Shown: in pieces, positions 45,429-53,368 of the stretch
Numbering within the stretch: the first letter of the stretch is position 1
How the letters are laid out: each line of letters begins with the position of its first letter
Origin: Candidatus Jettenia caeni
GTDB taxonomy: Bacteria; Planctomycetota; Brocadiia; Brocadiales; Brocadiaceae
Direction of reading: 5' to 3'
NCBI GenBank assembly: GCA_000296795.1
Contig: BAFH01000003.1
Span: 248,401 to 312,400 of the forward strand
DNA length: 64,000 bases
Program-made: the position numbers and the translations under genes
Notes under the pieces: generated by a model
The model's input: only the letters and a program-made list of their open reading frames with translations
The model's database searches: none
What the model was told of the DNA's origin: nothing

Positions 45429-46547
45429 ATGCAGAATCCATTTACTATAGGTATTGCAAAAAATGAAGATTTTTGTAACAGGCGGCAGGAACTGGCAGAT
45501 TTAGTAAACTACGCAAAGAACGGACAAAAGGTCGTTCTCTATTCACCACGGCGGTACGGGAAATCTTCTCTGGTAAGGCAGGTGTTAAAAGAACTGGAGA
45601 AGGTAAACTTTTTGACCGTTTATGTAGATTTATTTTCCATCTCATCGGAACAGGATTTTATTTCTACCCTTGCAACGGGTATTTTGAAAAGAATCGGCAG
45701 CGGGGCCGATCCCCGATCGCTTGGAGATAAGGTAAAAAATCTGTTTGGCAGGTTAATCCCTGTATTTGAGGTAACACCGGAAGGTTTAGGCTTTTCTGTT
45801 AAATTTGATCGTAGTACGAAATTAGAGCTTCTCCTTGATGATCTTATGGAGGGTGTATACAACTATATAAAGAAGAAACAACTCAGGGCTTGTATTGCAT
45901 TGGATGAATTCCAGGAGGTTACAGAGCTTGCTGAATCGAAAAAGATAGAGGGTATTCTGCGGTCTCATATCCAATTACAAAAAGAAATAGCTTATTTTTA
46001 TATTGGCAGTCGCAGACGGATATTAAAAGATATTTTTACGGATAAAAGCCGTCCATTTTATAAAAGTGCATTTCTTTATACCCTCAAAGAGATACCGAAA
46101 GAGGATTTTATCCCCCATATTGAGAAAAGATTTAAGGAGAGCAGCAAAAAATGTCCATCTGATACGGCAGAGAAGATATACGATACAGTCAGGGGATATC
46201 CATACTATGTCCAGAAGCTTGCCTTACTAACGTGGGATATTACACAAAAAGCCTGTAATAATGATCTGATTGATGTTGCATATAAGCTCCTCCTTAAGAT
46301 GGAAACACCTGGCTTTGAAGGTATCTGGAGTGGTCTAACATTAATACAGAAAGCAGTACTAAAAGCACTTGCCAAAGAGCCTACCGCATCTCCTTTTGCG
46401 AAAGAGTATCTTGAAAGGTATGGACTCACGATAGGGGGTGTTCAAAAGGCAATACATGCCTTGCTCTCAAAGGACTTAATCGGAAAAGACACAGAAGATA
46501 AGTATCGGCTTACTGATCCCGTTATGGGGGACTGGCTGAGGGAATAA
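45429..46547 (+). CDS. Stand-alone AAA ATPase (archaeal-type ATPase_2, STAND-like)
   Basis: 372 residues. It opens with FTIGIAKNEDFCNRRQELADL, Walker A SPRRYGKSS (39-47), Walker B-like ACIALDEFQEV (~154-164), a sensor TIGSRRR-like segment (YFYIGSRRRIL), and a C-terminal winged-helix (LTLIQKAVLKALAKEP, YRLTDPVMGDWL). This is the MJ/PH-type ATPase family common in archaea and in mobile DNA of bacteria. It acts on unknown substrates, possibly as a regulator or toxin-like NTPase. No operon partner is present. Confidence 0.85.
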   Translation: MQNPFTIGIAKNEDFCNRRQELADLVNYAKNGQKVVLYSPRRYGKSSLVRQVLKELEKVNFLTVYVDLFSISSEQDFISTLATGILKRIGSGADPRSLGDKVKNLFGRLIPVFEVTPEGLGFSVKFDRSTKLELLLDDLMEGVYNYIKKKQLRACIALDEFQEVTELAESKKIEGILRSHIQLQKEIAYFYIGSRRRILKDIFTDKSRPFYKSAFLYTLKEIPKEDFIPHIEKRFKESSKKCPSDTAEKIYDTVRGYPYYVQKLALLTWDITQKACNNDLIDVAYKLLLKMETPGFEGIWSGLTLIQKAVLKALAKEPTASPFAKEYLERYGLTIGGVQKAIHALLSKDLIGKDTEDKYRLTDPVMGDWLRE

Positions 46548-46567
46548 GTGCATTGTATAGGAATTTT

Positions 46568-46607
46568 CATTTTTTTTATTGAAAAAATAAAAGAAAAAGT
46601 ACCATAT
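46568..46607. repeat. Relic of the IS4-type element right end
   Basis: 40 bp nearly identical (one extra T) to the subterminal right end of the element at 1837-3169, here in reverse orientation: CATTTTTTTTATTG then AAAAAATAAAAGAAAAAGT then ACCATAT. The outermost inverted repeat and the whole transposase are gone. It shows that another copy once sat here. Confidence 0.7.
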
Positions 46608-46886
46608 CTTGCATCTGTTTTAAATTCATTGAGGACAAGTTAATACTATGTAGGTAAAATAAAGCATGCTTTACTTTTATCAAAATAATGTCTTGACAAT
46701 AAGGTATATTCGTTATATTTTGACATACAGGTATAGGTAAAGTAAGTGCCGGGAGAGGTGTGAAAAAGTATATTTTGATTTTTACTATTACTTGAATTTG
46801 AAAATAATTAATTATAGATGATTCGATGGGAACAGGCTTGATTACTCTATAAATAGTAAATGACTTAAATACCTTGGCATTTTTTT
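46608..46886. other. Intergenic region with a possible promoter
   Basis: No gene. TTGACA (46693-46698), a 15-bp spacer and TATATT (46714-46719) form a possible promoter for the injection-system locus, about 295 bp before its first gene. The spacer is short, so confidence is low. Confidence 0.3.
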
Positions 46887-46938
46887 GTAGGGCAACCCTT
46901 CAGGATTGTTCTTGGCAAGGCAAAAGCCTTGCCCCACG
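46887..46938. repeat. Interspersed palindromic repeat copy
   Basis: GTAGGGCAACCCTTCAGGATTG then GGCAAGGC/AAAAGCCTTGCCCC: two adjacent hairpins of the GTAGGGCAACCC family. A copy lies upstream of the first eCIS gene. Confidence 0.65.
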
Positions 46939-47012
46939 TCGGTCACTCCGTTTTTGGCGTTGACTACTATAATTTTTAATACTTAACCAAACTTTAATGA
47001 AAGGGGTATTGT

Positions 47013-47411
47013 GTGACAACGATAAACTGGTCATTAAATCTTCAGGTTATAGGGGGGATGCAGATTCCGGTTTCCGGATCGAAGCCTGTAGAAGCTTACG
47101 ATAAGATTGAAGTTGTTATAAACCCGGATAGTACTGAGAAATCAGTTGAGATCCAGCCAGGCAGCGCTGATCAAGTTAATCTTCTTTTGATAAAATCAAA
47201 CCTGTATGGGCCGAATATAACTTACAAGGCCAGCGATGGAACAAATGACTCTGTATCGATTACGCTGGACGACCCTCAGGTTTTTTTAGGCTCAGGGTCG
47301 GTCAGTTTACTTACCGTTGCGCCGAAAATATTAAAATTTAAGAATACTCATACTGAGCAAGATAAAAAGGCTTTCATTGAAATACTTGTAGGGCGTGATG
47401 CAATGCCTTAG
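47013..47411 (+). CDS. Small protein at the head of the eCIS locus
   Basis: 132 residues from a GTG preceded by GAAAGGGG. Beta-rich text (YDKIEVVINP, SVEIQPG, SVSITLDDPQVFLGSGSVSLL, FIEILVGRDAMP) and no signal peptide. It resembles small jelly-roll-like proteins encoded beside sheath genes in contractile injection loci, but I cannot name the family. A structural or capping role is plausible from position only. Confidence 0.6.
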   Translation: MTTINWSLNLQVIGGMQIPVSGSKPVEAYDKIEVVINPDSTEKSVEIQPGSADQVNLLLIKSNLYGPNITYKASDGTNDSVSITLDDPQVFLGSGSVSLLTVAPKILKFKNTHTEQDKKAFIEILVGRDAMP

Positions 47412-47575
47412 AATGAATGCAGGTGCTCAAAATACTGTATACTGTTAGGTCATATAGGATGGGAGAACCTTATGCTCGCCCCGCTTGTGGGAAAGTCCAA
47501 AGGTTTTATGATTTGCATAAAGGGTGCGCGGACACAAGATTCTCCCCTGCCTTGATAGAGAGGAATTTCAATTCC

Positions 47576-47661
47576 GTAGGGCAACCCTTTCGGGTTGCTG
47601 TCCTCGTGTGCACGTTCACGCGGGGGAGCAAGGCTAAAAAGGCTAAAGCCTTGCCCTGCGC
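47576..47661. repeat. Interspersed palindromic repeat copy
   Basis: GTAGGGCAACCCTTTCGGGTTGC, then CGTGTGCACGTTCACGCGGGG, then a GCAAGGCTAAA/GGCTAAAGCCTTGCCCTGC arm. An open frame across 47417-47731 is made by this repeat and is not a gene. The remainder of 47412-47766 holds no gene. Confidence 0.7.
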
Positions 47662-47766
47662 GTTACACCGGTTTCTCATGAGTTACTGCCAAAAGGTAGC
47701 CCGTCTTAATTTTGCACCTTATTTTGAGTAGTCACGAATGAATTTTAACGAGAGGAGATAATTACT

Positions 47767-49338
47767 ATGCCTATTAGTCCTACCTATCCGGGTGTTTATG
47801 TTGAGGAAATACCCAGTGGTGTACGAACCATAGCTGGAGTTGCGACATCAATTACAGCCTTTCTTGGAAGAGCCCTCATGGGGCCAGTAAATGAGCCCGT
47901 GAGAATTCAGGGCTTTCCTGATTTTGAGCGAAGGTTTGGCGGACTCTGGGTTAAGAGTACTCTGAGTTATGCTGTATACCAGTATTTCCTTAATGGCGGT
48001 GCAGATGCTATCGTTGTGCGTGTCCATAACGGAGCAACAAAGGCAAGTTTGAGTCTTCAGGCCGGTAGTAATACGTTAGCGTTAGAGGCTACGAATGAGG
48101 GAGAATGGGGTAATAACCTTCAGGCTATAATTGATTATAACACGAAAGATAAAGACAGTCCTTCCCCTGATAGTAATCTCTTTAACCTGACTATCCAGAA
48201 AGTGAACCCAACAACAAAAGAAATCCAGCAAGCCGAAGTATTCCGGAATATTTCAGTAAATGGAAGCGATGCACGATTCGTAACGAAAGTACTTGAGCAG
48301 GAGTCAACACTTGTTCGTGTGAAAGGAACAGTACCCTCAACCCGGCCAGATGCTAGTTTAATCGATGCTGTTACCAATAAACCCATAGCTCAAACCTCGA
48401 ACAATGATGGTGGAGACGGTTCGGATCTGACAGATATTCATATATCAAGTCCTAGTTTAGAGGTTAAAAAAGAGGGTATCTGGGCGCTTAAAAAAGCTGA
48501 CCTTTTTAATGTGCTCTGTATTCCACCGCTTACCCGTGAAAACGATGTTGGCACCAGCACCTTAAGTGCAGCGCTAAAATATTGCAAGGATCAACGTGCT
48601 ATGCTCATCGTTGATCCTCCATCTGTATGGAACGATGTTTCAAAAGTTTTCGATAGTACTATAGGCGTTGACAAGCTAAACCTTCGTGATGAAAATGCTG
48701 CCATTTTTTTCCCCCGGTTGAAGATGCCCGATCCTTTACAGGAAAACCGTTTGGAAGAATTTGTTCCCTGTGGCGCTGTTGCAGGGATTTTTGCGCGTAC
48801 CGATGCCCAGCGCGGTGTATGGAAAGCTCCGGCAGGTATTGACACAACATTAACCGGTGTTGCCGAGTTGACCATGAAGTTAACTGATGGTGAAAATGGC
48901 CTGCTGAATCCGCTGGGAGTTAATTGTTTACGCGACTTTCCGGGAATTGGTCGTGTTGTATGGGGTGCGCGTACGCTTGAGGGCGCTGACCATCTTGCAT
49001 CGGAATGGAAATACGTCCCGGTTCGCCGTACCGCACTGTTTCTTGAAGAAAGCCTCTATCGCGGGCTAAAATGGGTTGTCTTCGAACCTAATGATGAGCC
49101 GCTTTGGGCGCAGATTCGTCTCAATGTTGGCGCATTTATGAATAACCTCTTTCGGCAAGGGGCATTCCAGGGTAAGACACCCAGAGAAGCATACTTTGTC
49201 AAATGTGATAGCGAAACCACAACCCAAACAGATATTAATTTAGGCATAGTGAATATCCTTGTTGGTTTTGCTCCTCTTAAACCTGCTGAGTTCGTAATTA
49301 TCAGGATTCAGCAAATGGCTGGTCAAATTCAAACGTAG
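47767..49338 (+). CDS. eCIS sheath protein
   Basis: 523 residues. It opens SPTYPGVYVEEIPSGVRTIAGVATSITAFLGRA, the universal start of contractile tail sheaths, then YQYFLNGGADAIVVRVH and, at the C-terminus, NDEPLWAQIRLNVGAFMNNLFRQGAFQG, the handshake region of sheath subunits (Afp2-4/Pvc2-4, phage gpFI). It contracts around the inner tube to drive it out. GAGGAGA precedes the ATG. One sheath gene only is seen; many eCIS loci have two or three. Confidence 0.95.
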   Translation: MPISPTYPGVYVEEIPSGVRTIAGVATSITAFLGRALMGPVNEPVRIQGFPDFERRFGGLWVKSTLSYAVYQYFLNGGADAIVVRVHNGATKASLSLQAGSNTLALEATNEGEWGNNLQAIIDYNTKDKDSPSPDSNLFNLTIQKVNPTTKEIQQAEVFRNISVNGSDARFVTKVLEQESTLVRVKGTVPSTRPDASLIDAVTNKPIAQTSNNDGGDGSDLTDIHISSPSLEVKKEGIWALKKADLFNVLCIPPLTRENDVGTSTLSAALKYCKDQRAMLIVDPPSVWNDVSKVFDSTIGVDKLNLRDENAAIFFPRLKMPDPLQENRLEEFVPCGAVAGIFARTDAQRGVWKAPAGIDTTLTGVAELTMKLTDGENGLLNPLGVNCLRDFPGIGRVVWGARTLEGADHLASEWKYVPVRRTALFLEESLYRGLKWVVFEPNDEPLWAQIRLNVGAFMNNLFRQGAFQGKTPREAYFVKCDSETTTQTDINLGIVNILVGFAPLKPAEFVIIRIQQMAGQIQT

Positions 49339-49354
49339 AAGGAGATAAATCTCT

Positions 49355-49882
49355 ATGGCGCCGTTTCCAAAAAATGCACACCGTTTTGATCCGTATAAAA
49401 ATTTTAAGTTCCGTGTTAAATGGGATGGTCGTTATGTTGCGGGTGTAAGTAAAGTTAGTGCATTAAAACGCACGACTGAAGTAGTTGAACACCGCGAAGG
49501 CGGCGATCCGAGCACAACCAGAAGGTCGCCAGGCCGTACCAAATATGAAGCTATCACTCTTGAACGGGGTATTACTCATGATACGGAATTTGAAAGATGG
49601 GCTAATAAGGTCTGGAATTACGATTCAGGACTGGGGGCTGAGGTATCGCTTAAGGATTTTCGAAAAAATATTATTATTGAGGTGTATAACGAAGCCGGCC
49701 AATTGGCTATTGCTTACAAGATCTTTCGTTGTTGGGTCTCTGAATTTCAGGCATTACCGGATTTGGATGCAAATGCCAATGCAGTAGCTATACAGCAGAT
49801 AAAATTAGAAAATGAGGGCTGGGAGCGTGATTACGAGGTAGGTGAACCAACTGAGTCAACTTTTGAAGAACCTGTTTCTTAA
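49355..49882 (+). CDS. eCIS inner tube protein
   Basis: 175 residues of the T4 gp19/Afp1-like tube family: DPYKNFKFRVKWDGRYVAGVSKVSALKRTTEVVEHREGG, KYEAITLERGITHDTEFERWANKVW, IIIEVYNEAGQLAIAYKIFRCWVSEFQALPDLDANANAVAIQQIKLENEGW. Hexamers stack to form the tube that carries cargo. It lies 16 bp after the sheath gene with its own GGAG site. Confidence 0.95.
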   Translation: MAPFPKNAHRFDPYKNFKFRVKWDGRYVAGVSKVSALKRTTEVVEHREGGDPSTTRRSPGRTKYEAITLERGITHDTEFERWANKVWNYDSGLGAEVSLKDFRKNIIIEVYNEAGQLAIAYKIFRCWVSEFQALPDLDANANAVAIQQIKLENEGWERDYEVGEPTESTFEEPVS

Positions 49883-49905
49883 AGATGATTGTAAGATAAC
49901 AAAAA

Positions 49906-50760
49906 ATGTATATTCCAGAAAAATGTGGTCTGATACCATTTCCACCAATCTCCGGTAGGACCAAAACAAAAAGTTTAAATACTAGTCTATTCCTTCGGCC
50001 TTTCGGTCTGTGTGAAAAGGATCTTGATGTTGATTTTGCTCAAAAAGTTCGTCCCCAATTAATAACGCAGATACTGGAATGCTGTACTATAGATAAAGAT
50101 GGAAAATCGCCGGATCAGGGCTTCTTCCTGGATCTGACAATGAGTAAAAGGATCGAATGTTTGTTAAACATTGCCAGCTCAGGGAATTCATCAGATATGC
50201 CCATATATCTCCGATGTCTCAATAAGGCATGTCAGCAGATGATGGAGACCGGGGTTTCCATGGAAGAATTTACCCATGTACAACAGAAAGAAGATAAGGA
50301 TTATTGTGACATCAGACTTGGCTGTGAAACACTTTCCATTCGCAGGCCAACCGGAGGCGATCAGCTTGAATGGCTCAGGTATGATTTTACCGATAAAGAT
50401 AAAGCAGTAAAGACAATGATCAGGACATTGATACGAAATGAAGAAAAAACCCTGGTTAATCAGGAAAGAAATATACCGGATGAATGGGTTAAGATTATTG
50501 ACGAGGCAATGAAGGAATTTGATCCTTTGGTTAATTTTATACTTTCAGTTCAATGCCCATACTGTGGGAAAGAAGATCAACACGAGGTTGATTTAGAAGA
50601 AATCTTGCTCCGTAGATTGCGTAAGGTACAGCTACAACTTTTAGAGACCGTCCATCGTCTGGCTAAGCATTACCACTGGAGCGAGTATCAAATTTTCTCT
50701 GTTCCTCCCTGGCGACGTTCCTATTATATAAGTTTACTGGAAAAAGAGGAGGATCGATGA
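49906..50760 (+). CDS. eCIS assembly chaperone-like protein with a CxxC pair
   Basis: 284 residues. The text RPFGLCEKDLD, LEWLRYDFTDK, CPYCGKEDQHEVDLEEILLRRL and the C-terminal HYHWSEYQIFSVPPWRRSYYISLLEKEE resemble the tail assembly/baseplate chaperone proteins that follow tube genes in contractile loci; the W..I..PPWRR.YY..L ending is characteristic. A single CPYC pair may bind zinc with another Cys pair (CETL/CLNKAC). It overlaps the next gene by 4 bp (ATGA). Confidence 0.7.
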   Translation: MYIPEKCGLIPFPPISGRTKTKSLNTSLFLRPFGLCEKDLDVDFAQKVRPQLITQILECCTIDKDGKSPDQGFFLDLTMSKRIECLLNIASSGNSSDMPIYLRCLNKACQQMMETGVSMEEFTHVQQKEDKDYCDIRLGCETLSIRRPTGGDQLEWLRYDFTDKDKAVKTMIRTLIRNEEKTLVNQERNIPDEWVKIIDEAMKEFDPLVNFILSVQCPYCGKEDQHEVDLEEILLRRLRKVQLQLLETVHRLAKHYHWSEYQIFSVPPWRRSYYISLLEKEEDR

Positions 50761-51530
50761 ACGGATATTTTTCTCAGGTTATAAAGCAGACAGGTATATC
50801 ATTCCCATCTCCTGGCAATGCAGGATACGGTAATTCGGAGCAACCTCTCACAATGCATGAAGGATATAAGGGAGAGACCTCAATTCATCTCAATAAAGAA
50901 AAGCCAACCGAACCTCAACAAGATCAGGCCGATGAAAGCATCCCCGCGTATGCTGCAAAAGATTCTGAAAACCTATCTCATATTTCAAAAAATAATGTTA
51001 TACAACATACGATTAAAGATATTCCTGAGCACAGTCTGACGCAGAAGCCGGAAAGGAACGAATTATTAGAGCAAGAATCTGTAGTTCTCAAGAGTAACGT
51101 TCCTGCTTCATCAGGAAGGGTTCCGTCTCATCAGGAGGTTCGTAAAGGAGAATTGCCGGAAAGCAGGGAGGCTGCGGGAACTTCCATGAGTATCCGGCCA
51201 GGTTTAGAAGATGTTAAAAATTGGATTGCCGGAACACCTGTGAGAGGCAGCGTTGGCGATGAAATACAGGATGCGGAGAATCAAATACCTGTATCTTCAG
51301 GTAAAAAAGAGATACTTACAGCCGCCTTTTCTCCAAAACAGGTTGAACCGTATCAAAGAGAAAAATCTGAAATTCATGATTTTCATCTTTCTATCGGAAA
51401 TATTAGTGTGACGATTGAAGCGCCTCAGAAAGAAATTCAAAACAAAGAAGTACCTCAGGTGAAAGGTAGGATGAGGTCAGGGCAGGAAAGTACCTCTTCA
51501 AGATTAAGCCGTCATTACATAAGGATATAG
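50757..51530 (+). CDS. Disordered protein of the eCIS locus
   Basis: 257 residues, hydrophilic and rich in Glu, Gln, Pro, Ser and Lys, with no folded core until the C-terminal segment IHDFHLSIGNISVTIEAPQKE and SRLSRHYIRI. Many contractile injection loci have such a protein with a conserved short C-terminus in the same place (between the chaperone and the Pvc16 gene). It is perhaps a tape-measure-like or linker protein; the role is not shown by sequence. Confidence 0.6.
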   Translation: MNGYFSQVIKQTGISFPSPGNAGYGNSEQPLTMHEGYKGETSIHLNKEKPTEPQQDQADESIPAYAAKDSENLSHISKNNVIQHTIKDIPEHSLTQKPERNELLEQESVVLKSNVPASSGRVPSHQEVRKGELPESREAAGTSMSIRPGLEDVKNWIAGTPVRGSVGDEIQDAENQIPVSSGKKEILTAAFSPKQVEPYQREKSEIHDFHLSIGNISVTIEAPQKEIQNKEVPQVKGRMRSGQESTSSRLSRHYIRI

Positions 51531-51644
51531 TGGTATAAAATGCCAAATTTGTGTATAGAAAATTCAAAGTCTTTTATTATGCTGTTAGCATTCCTAACCC
51601 AATTGCAGAAATGCAAGATTTTGCGTCTCTCCGGAGGAATGAAC

Positions 51645-51735
51645 CCACCCCTAACCCCTCCCAAGAGGGGAATAAACTTGTCTTCGACTCAGATCGGGGA
51701 AAGTCCCCTCTCGGGAAGGGATTTAGGGGTGGGTA
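51645..51735. repeat. Palindromic repeat (ACCCACCCCTAA family)
   Basis: ACCCACCCCTAACCCCTCCC on the left pairs with TTAGGGGTGGGT on the right, with an inner AGAGGGGA/TCCCCTCTC pair. A close copy occurs at 59305-59376. Confidence 0.65.
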
Positions 51736-51740
51736 AATCT

Positions 51741-51815
51741 GTAGGGCAACCCTTTAGGGTTACTATCCCGGCGCATATATTCCGGCGGGGAGGCAAGACA
51801 GAAGCCTTGCCCTAC
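51741..51815. repeat. Interspersed palindromic repeat copy
   Basis: GTAGGGCAACCCTTTAGGGTT, then a middle GCGCATATATTCCGGCGGGG, then GGCAAGACAGAAGCCTTGCC and CTAC. Same two-hairpin design as the copies at 47576 and 59116. Confidence 0.65.
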
Positions 51816-51878
51816 ATCTTATGAAGAGATAAAAGTGCCGAAGACCTAATTTAACGTATAGGAATTTCAATAGGTATT

Positions 51879-51952
51879 GTAGGGGCGAAGCATTTGCCGT
51901 TATTGGCCTAAAATACTATGTATACGCTGAACGGCAAATGCTTCGCCCCTAC
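51879..51952. repeat. Perfect 23-bp inverted repeat
   Basis: The arm at 51879-51901 (starting GTAGGGGCGAAGCATTTG) is exactly complementary to 51930-51952 (ending GCTTCGCCCCTAC), with a 28-nt spacer. It belongs to the GTAGGGGCGAAGCATTTGCC type of mobile palindromes. Confidence 0.75.
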
Positions 51953-52016
51953 GTCTGACCGCAAAATAAAAGTCGCCAAAGACCTAATTTAATGCATAGG
52001 AAGTTCAAACAAAGAG

Positions 52017-52105
52017 TTCCTCCCCCTTGATGGGGGAGGTTAGGTGGGGGTGAAGGAAAAGGACAACCACCCTCCCCTGGCCCCTCCCATCAAGGGAGGG
52101 GAAAA
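52017..52105. repeat. Palindromic repeat (CCTCCCCCTTGATGGGGGAGG)
   Basis: CTCCCCCTTGATGGGGGAG at the left matches, in inverted order, CCTCCCATCAAGGGAGGGG at the right, giving a large GC hairpin just before the DUF4255 gene. The rest of 51531-52141 holds no gene. Confidence 0.6.
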
Positions 52106-52141
52106 AGTCGCCGAAGGACTAATTTAAAAAAGAAAACTACT

Positions 52142-53368
52142 ATGGCACTCATTGACACAGGAAATGCAATAGGGGCGGTATCGAGATTATTACACACCCG
52201 ATTACAAGAAAAATTGAATGCTTTGTCTCTTACCCCTGTTATCGTAGAAATAGGAAAACCTGAAAAACAGATCAATAGTACAGGCGTAAAACTCAATCTT
52301 TTTCTTTACGAGGCGCAATTTGACGCAAGCCTTAAAAACACATCAATCGATGAAGGTCGGCAACCACCTTTATGGTTGGTACTGAAATATATTATGACCG
52401 CTTTTCACAATGGAGAGAGTGACAGTGACATTGCTCATGAATACTTAGGGAAAGGAATGCAGGCGCTGAAAGAGTTAAGCTTTCTTCCTTTGAGTAGTTC
52501 AAATTTTGACGCCCTTAAGGACAATCCGGAAGTTTTGAAGATTACATTTGATGAAATCAATGCCGATCTTCTCTCGAAATTAATGCAAGGACCTGATGAG
52601 AAATACCGCTTTTCAATTGCATTTCAAGTCAGACCTGTAATGATAGCATCCAGACAGCCGTCTTCGTACCCCCTTCTCGTAGGTGTTGATTATACCAGCA
52701 GTCCTCCCGATATGATCGGTGAAGACGGGATTATTATTTCAGCGCTTCCTTCGCTTGGGCCAGCAATAACTCATATCTCGCCCGCACGCTTTGAGGTCAA
52801 CTCCACCATAACGATTCTCGGAAATGATTTAAACGCGTCTGGTTTATCTGTTATGCTAGGCTTAACTGAATTAGCCGTGATATCCCGGCAGCCAAATAGA
52901 CTTCAGTGCATGGTTAATGGAAATATTGCTGCGGGTAATGTAATTTCTGCCGGTAATTATCCCATATCGGTTGTTCAAATCCTGCCAACGGGACGGAGAA
53001 GGTCGAGTAATATTTTGGTTGGCAATCTCTTACCATCCTTAGAAAGCGCGGATATAGTGCCCGGCACTGTTCTTAATTCTTCGTTGCCTGAATCTCCCGG
53101 AGTTTATGGTGAAATAGATCTAACGGGTTACCTTTTAGCAGCCGAACATGATGATATTCTCGTGGCGCTTTACCGTGAGGGAAAAACAGTGAGGGTATTG
53201 GATTCTGCATTTGATTTTACCGTACCACAACCACCACCTCCATCACTGCATACCAGAATAAGGTTAAAAATGAAAGAGCCTGACGCTGTTCCGCAGGGAA
53301 CCTATCGGGTTGTTTTTCGTGTAAACGGCCAGCAAGCAAGGAATAGTCCGGAGGTAAATCTCTCATGA
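52142..53368 (+). CDS. DUF4255 (Pvc16/Afp16-like) eCIS protein with IPT-like domain
   Basis: 408 residues. The N-terminal ~190 residues (VSRLLHTRLQEKLNA, INSTGVKLNLFLYEAQFDASLKN, PPLWLVLKYIMTAFHNGESDSDIAHEYLGKGMQAL) are the Pvc16 N-terminal domain, the cap or tail-terminator that stops tube and sheath growth. A beta-rich region follows, with ITHISPARFEVNSTITILGNDL, an IPT/TIG-like fold. It overlaps the ATPase gene by 4 bp (ATGA). Confidence 0.88.
   Translation: MALIDTGNAIGAVSRLLHTRLQEKLNALSLTPVIVEIGKPEKQINSTGVKLNLFLYEAQFDASLKNTSIDEGRQPPLWLVLKYIMTAFHNGESDSDIAHEYLGKGMQALKELSFLPLSSSNFDALKDNPEVLKITFDEINADLLSKLMQGPDEKYRFSIAFQVRPVMIASRQPSSYPLLVGVDYTSSPPDMIGEDGIIISALPSLGPAITHISPARFEVNSTITILGNDLNASGLSVMLGLTELAVISRQPNRLQCMVNGNIAAGNVISAGNYPISVVQILPTGRRRSSNILVGNLLPSLESADIVPGTVLNSSLPESPGVYGEIDLTGYLLAAEHDDILVALYREGKTVRVLDSAFDFTVPQPPPPSLHTRIRLKMKEPDAVPQGTYRVVFRVNGQQARNSPEVNLS

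Noticed and set aside
47417-47731. Open frame of 104 codons before the sheath gene
   Set aside because: Its coding text (VGQPFRVA..., KAKALP) is the translation of the interspersed repeat and recurs at 51.7 and 59.1 kb in other frames.
51540-51824. Open frames across the repeats after the disordered eCIS gene
   Set aside because: They translate palindromic repeats; no ribosome site and no protein character.
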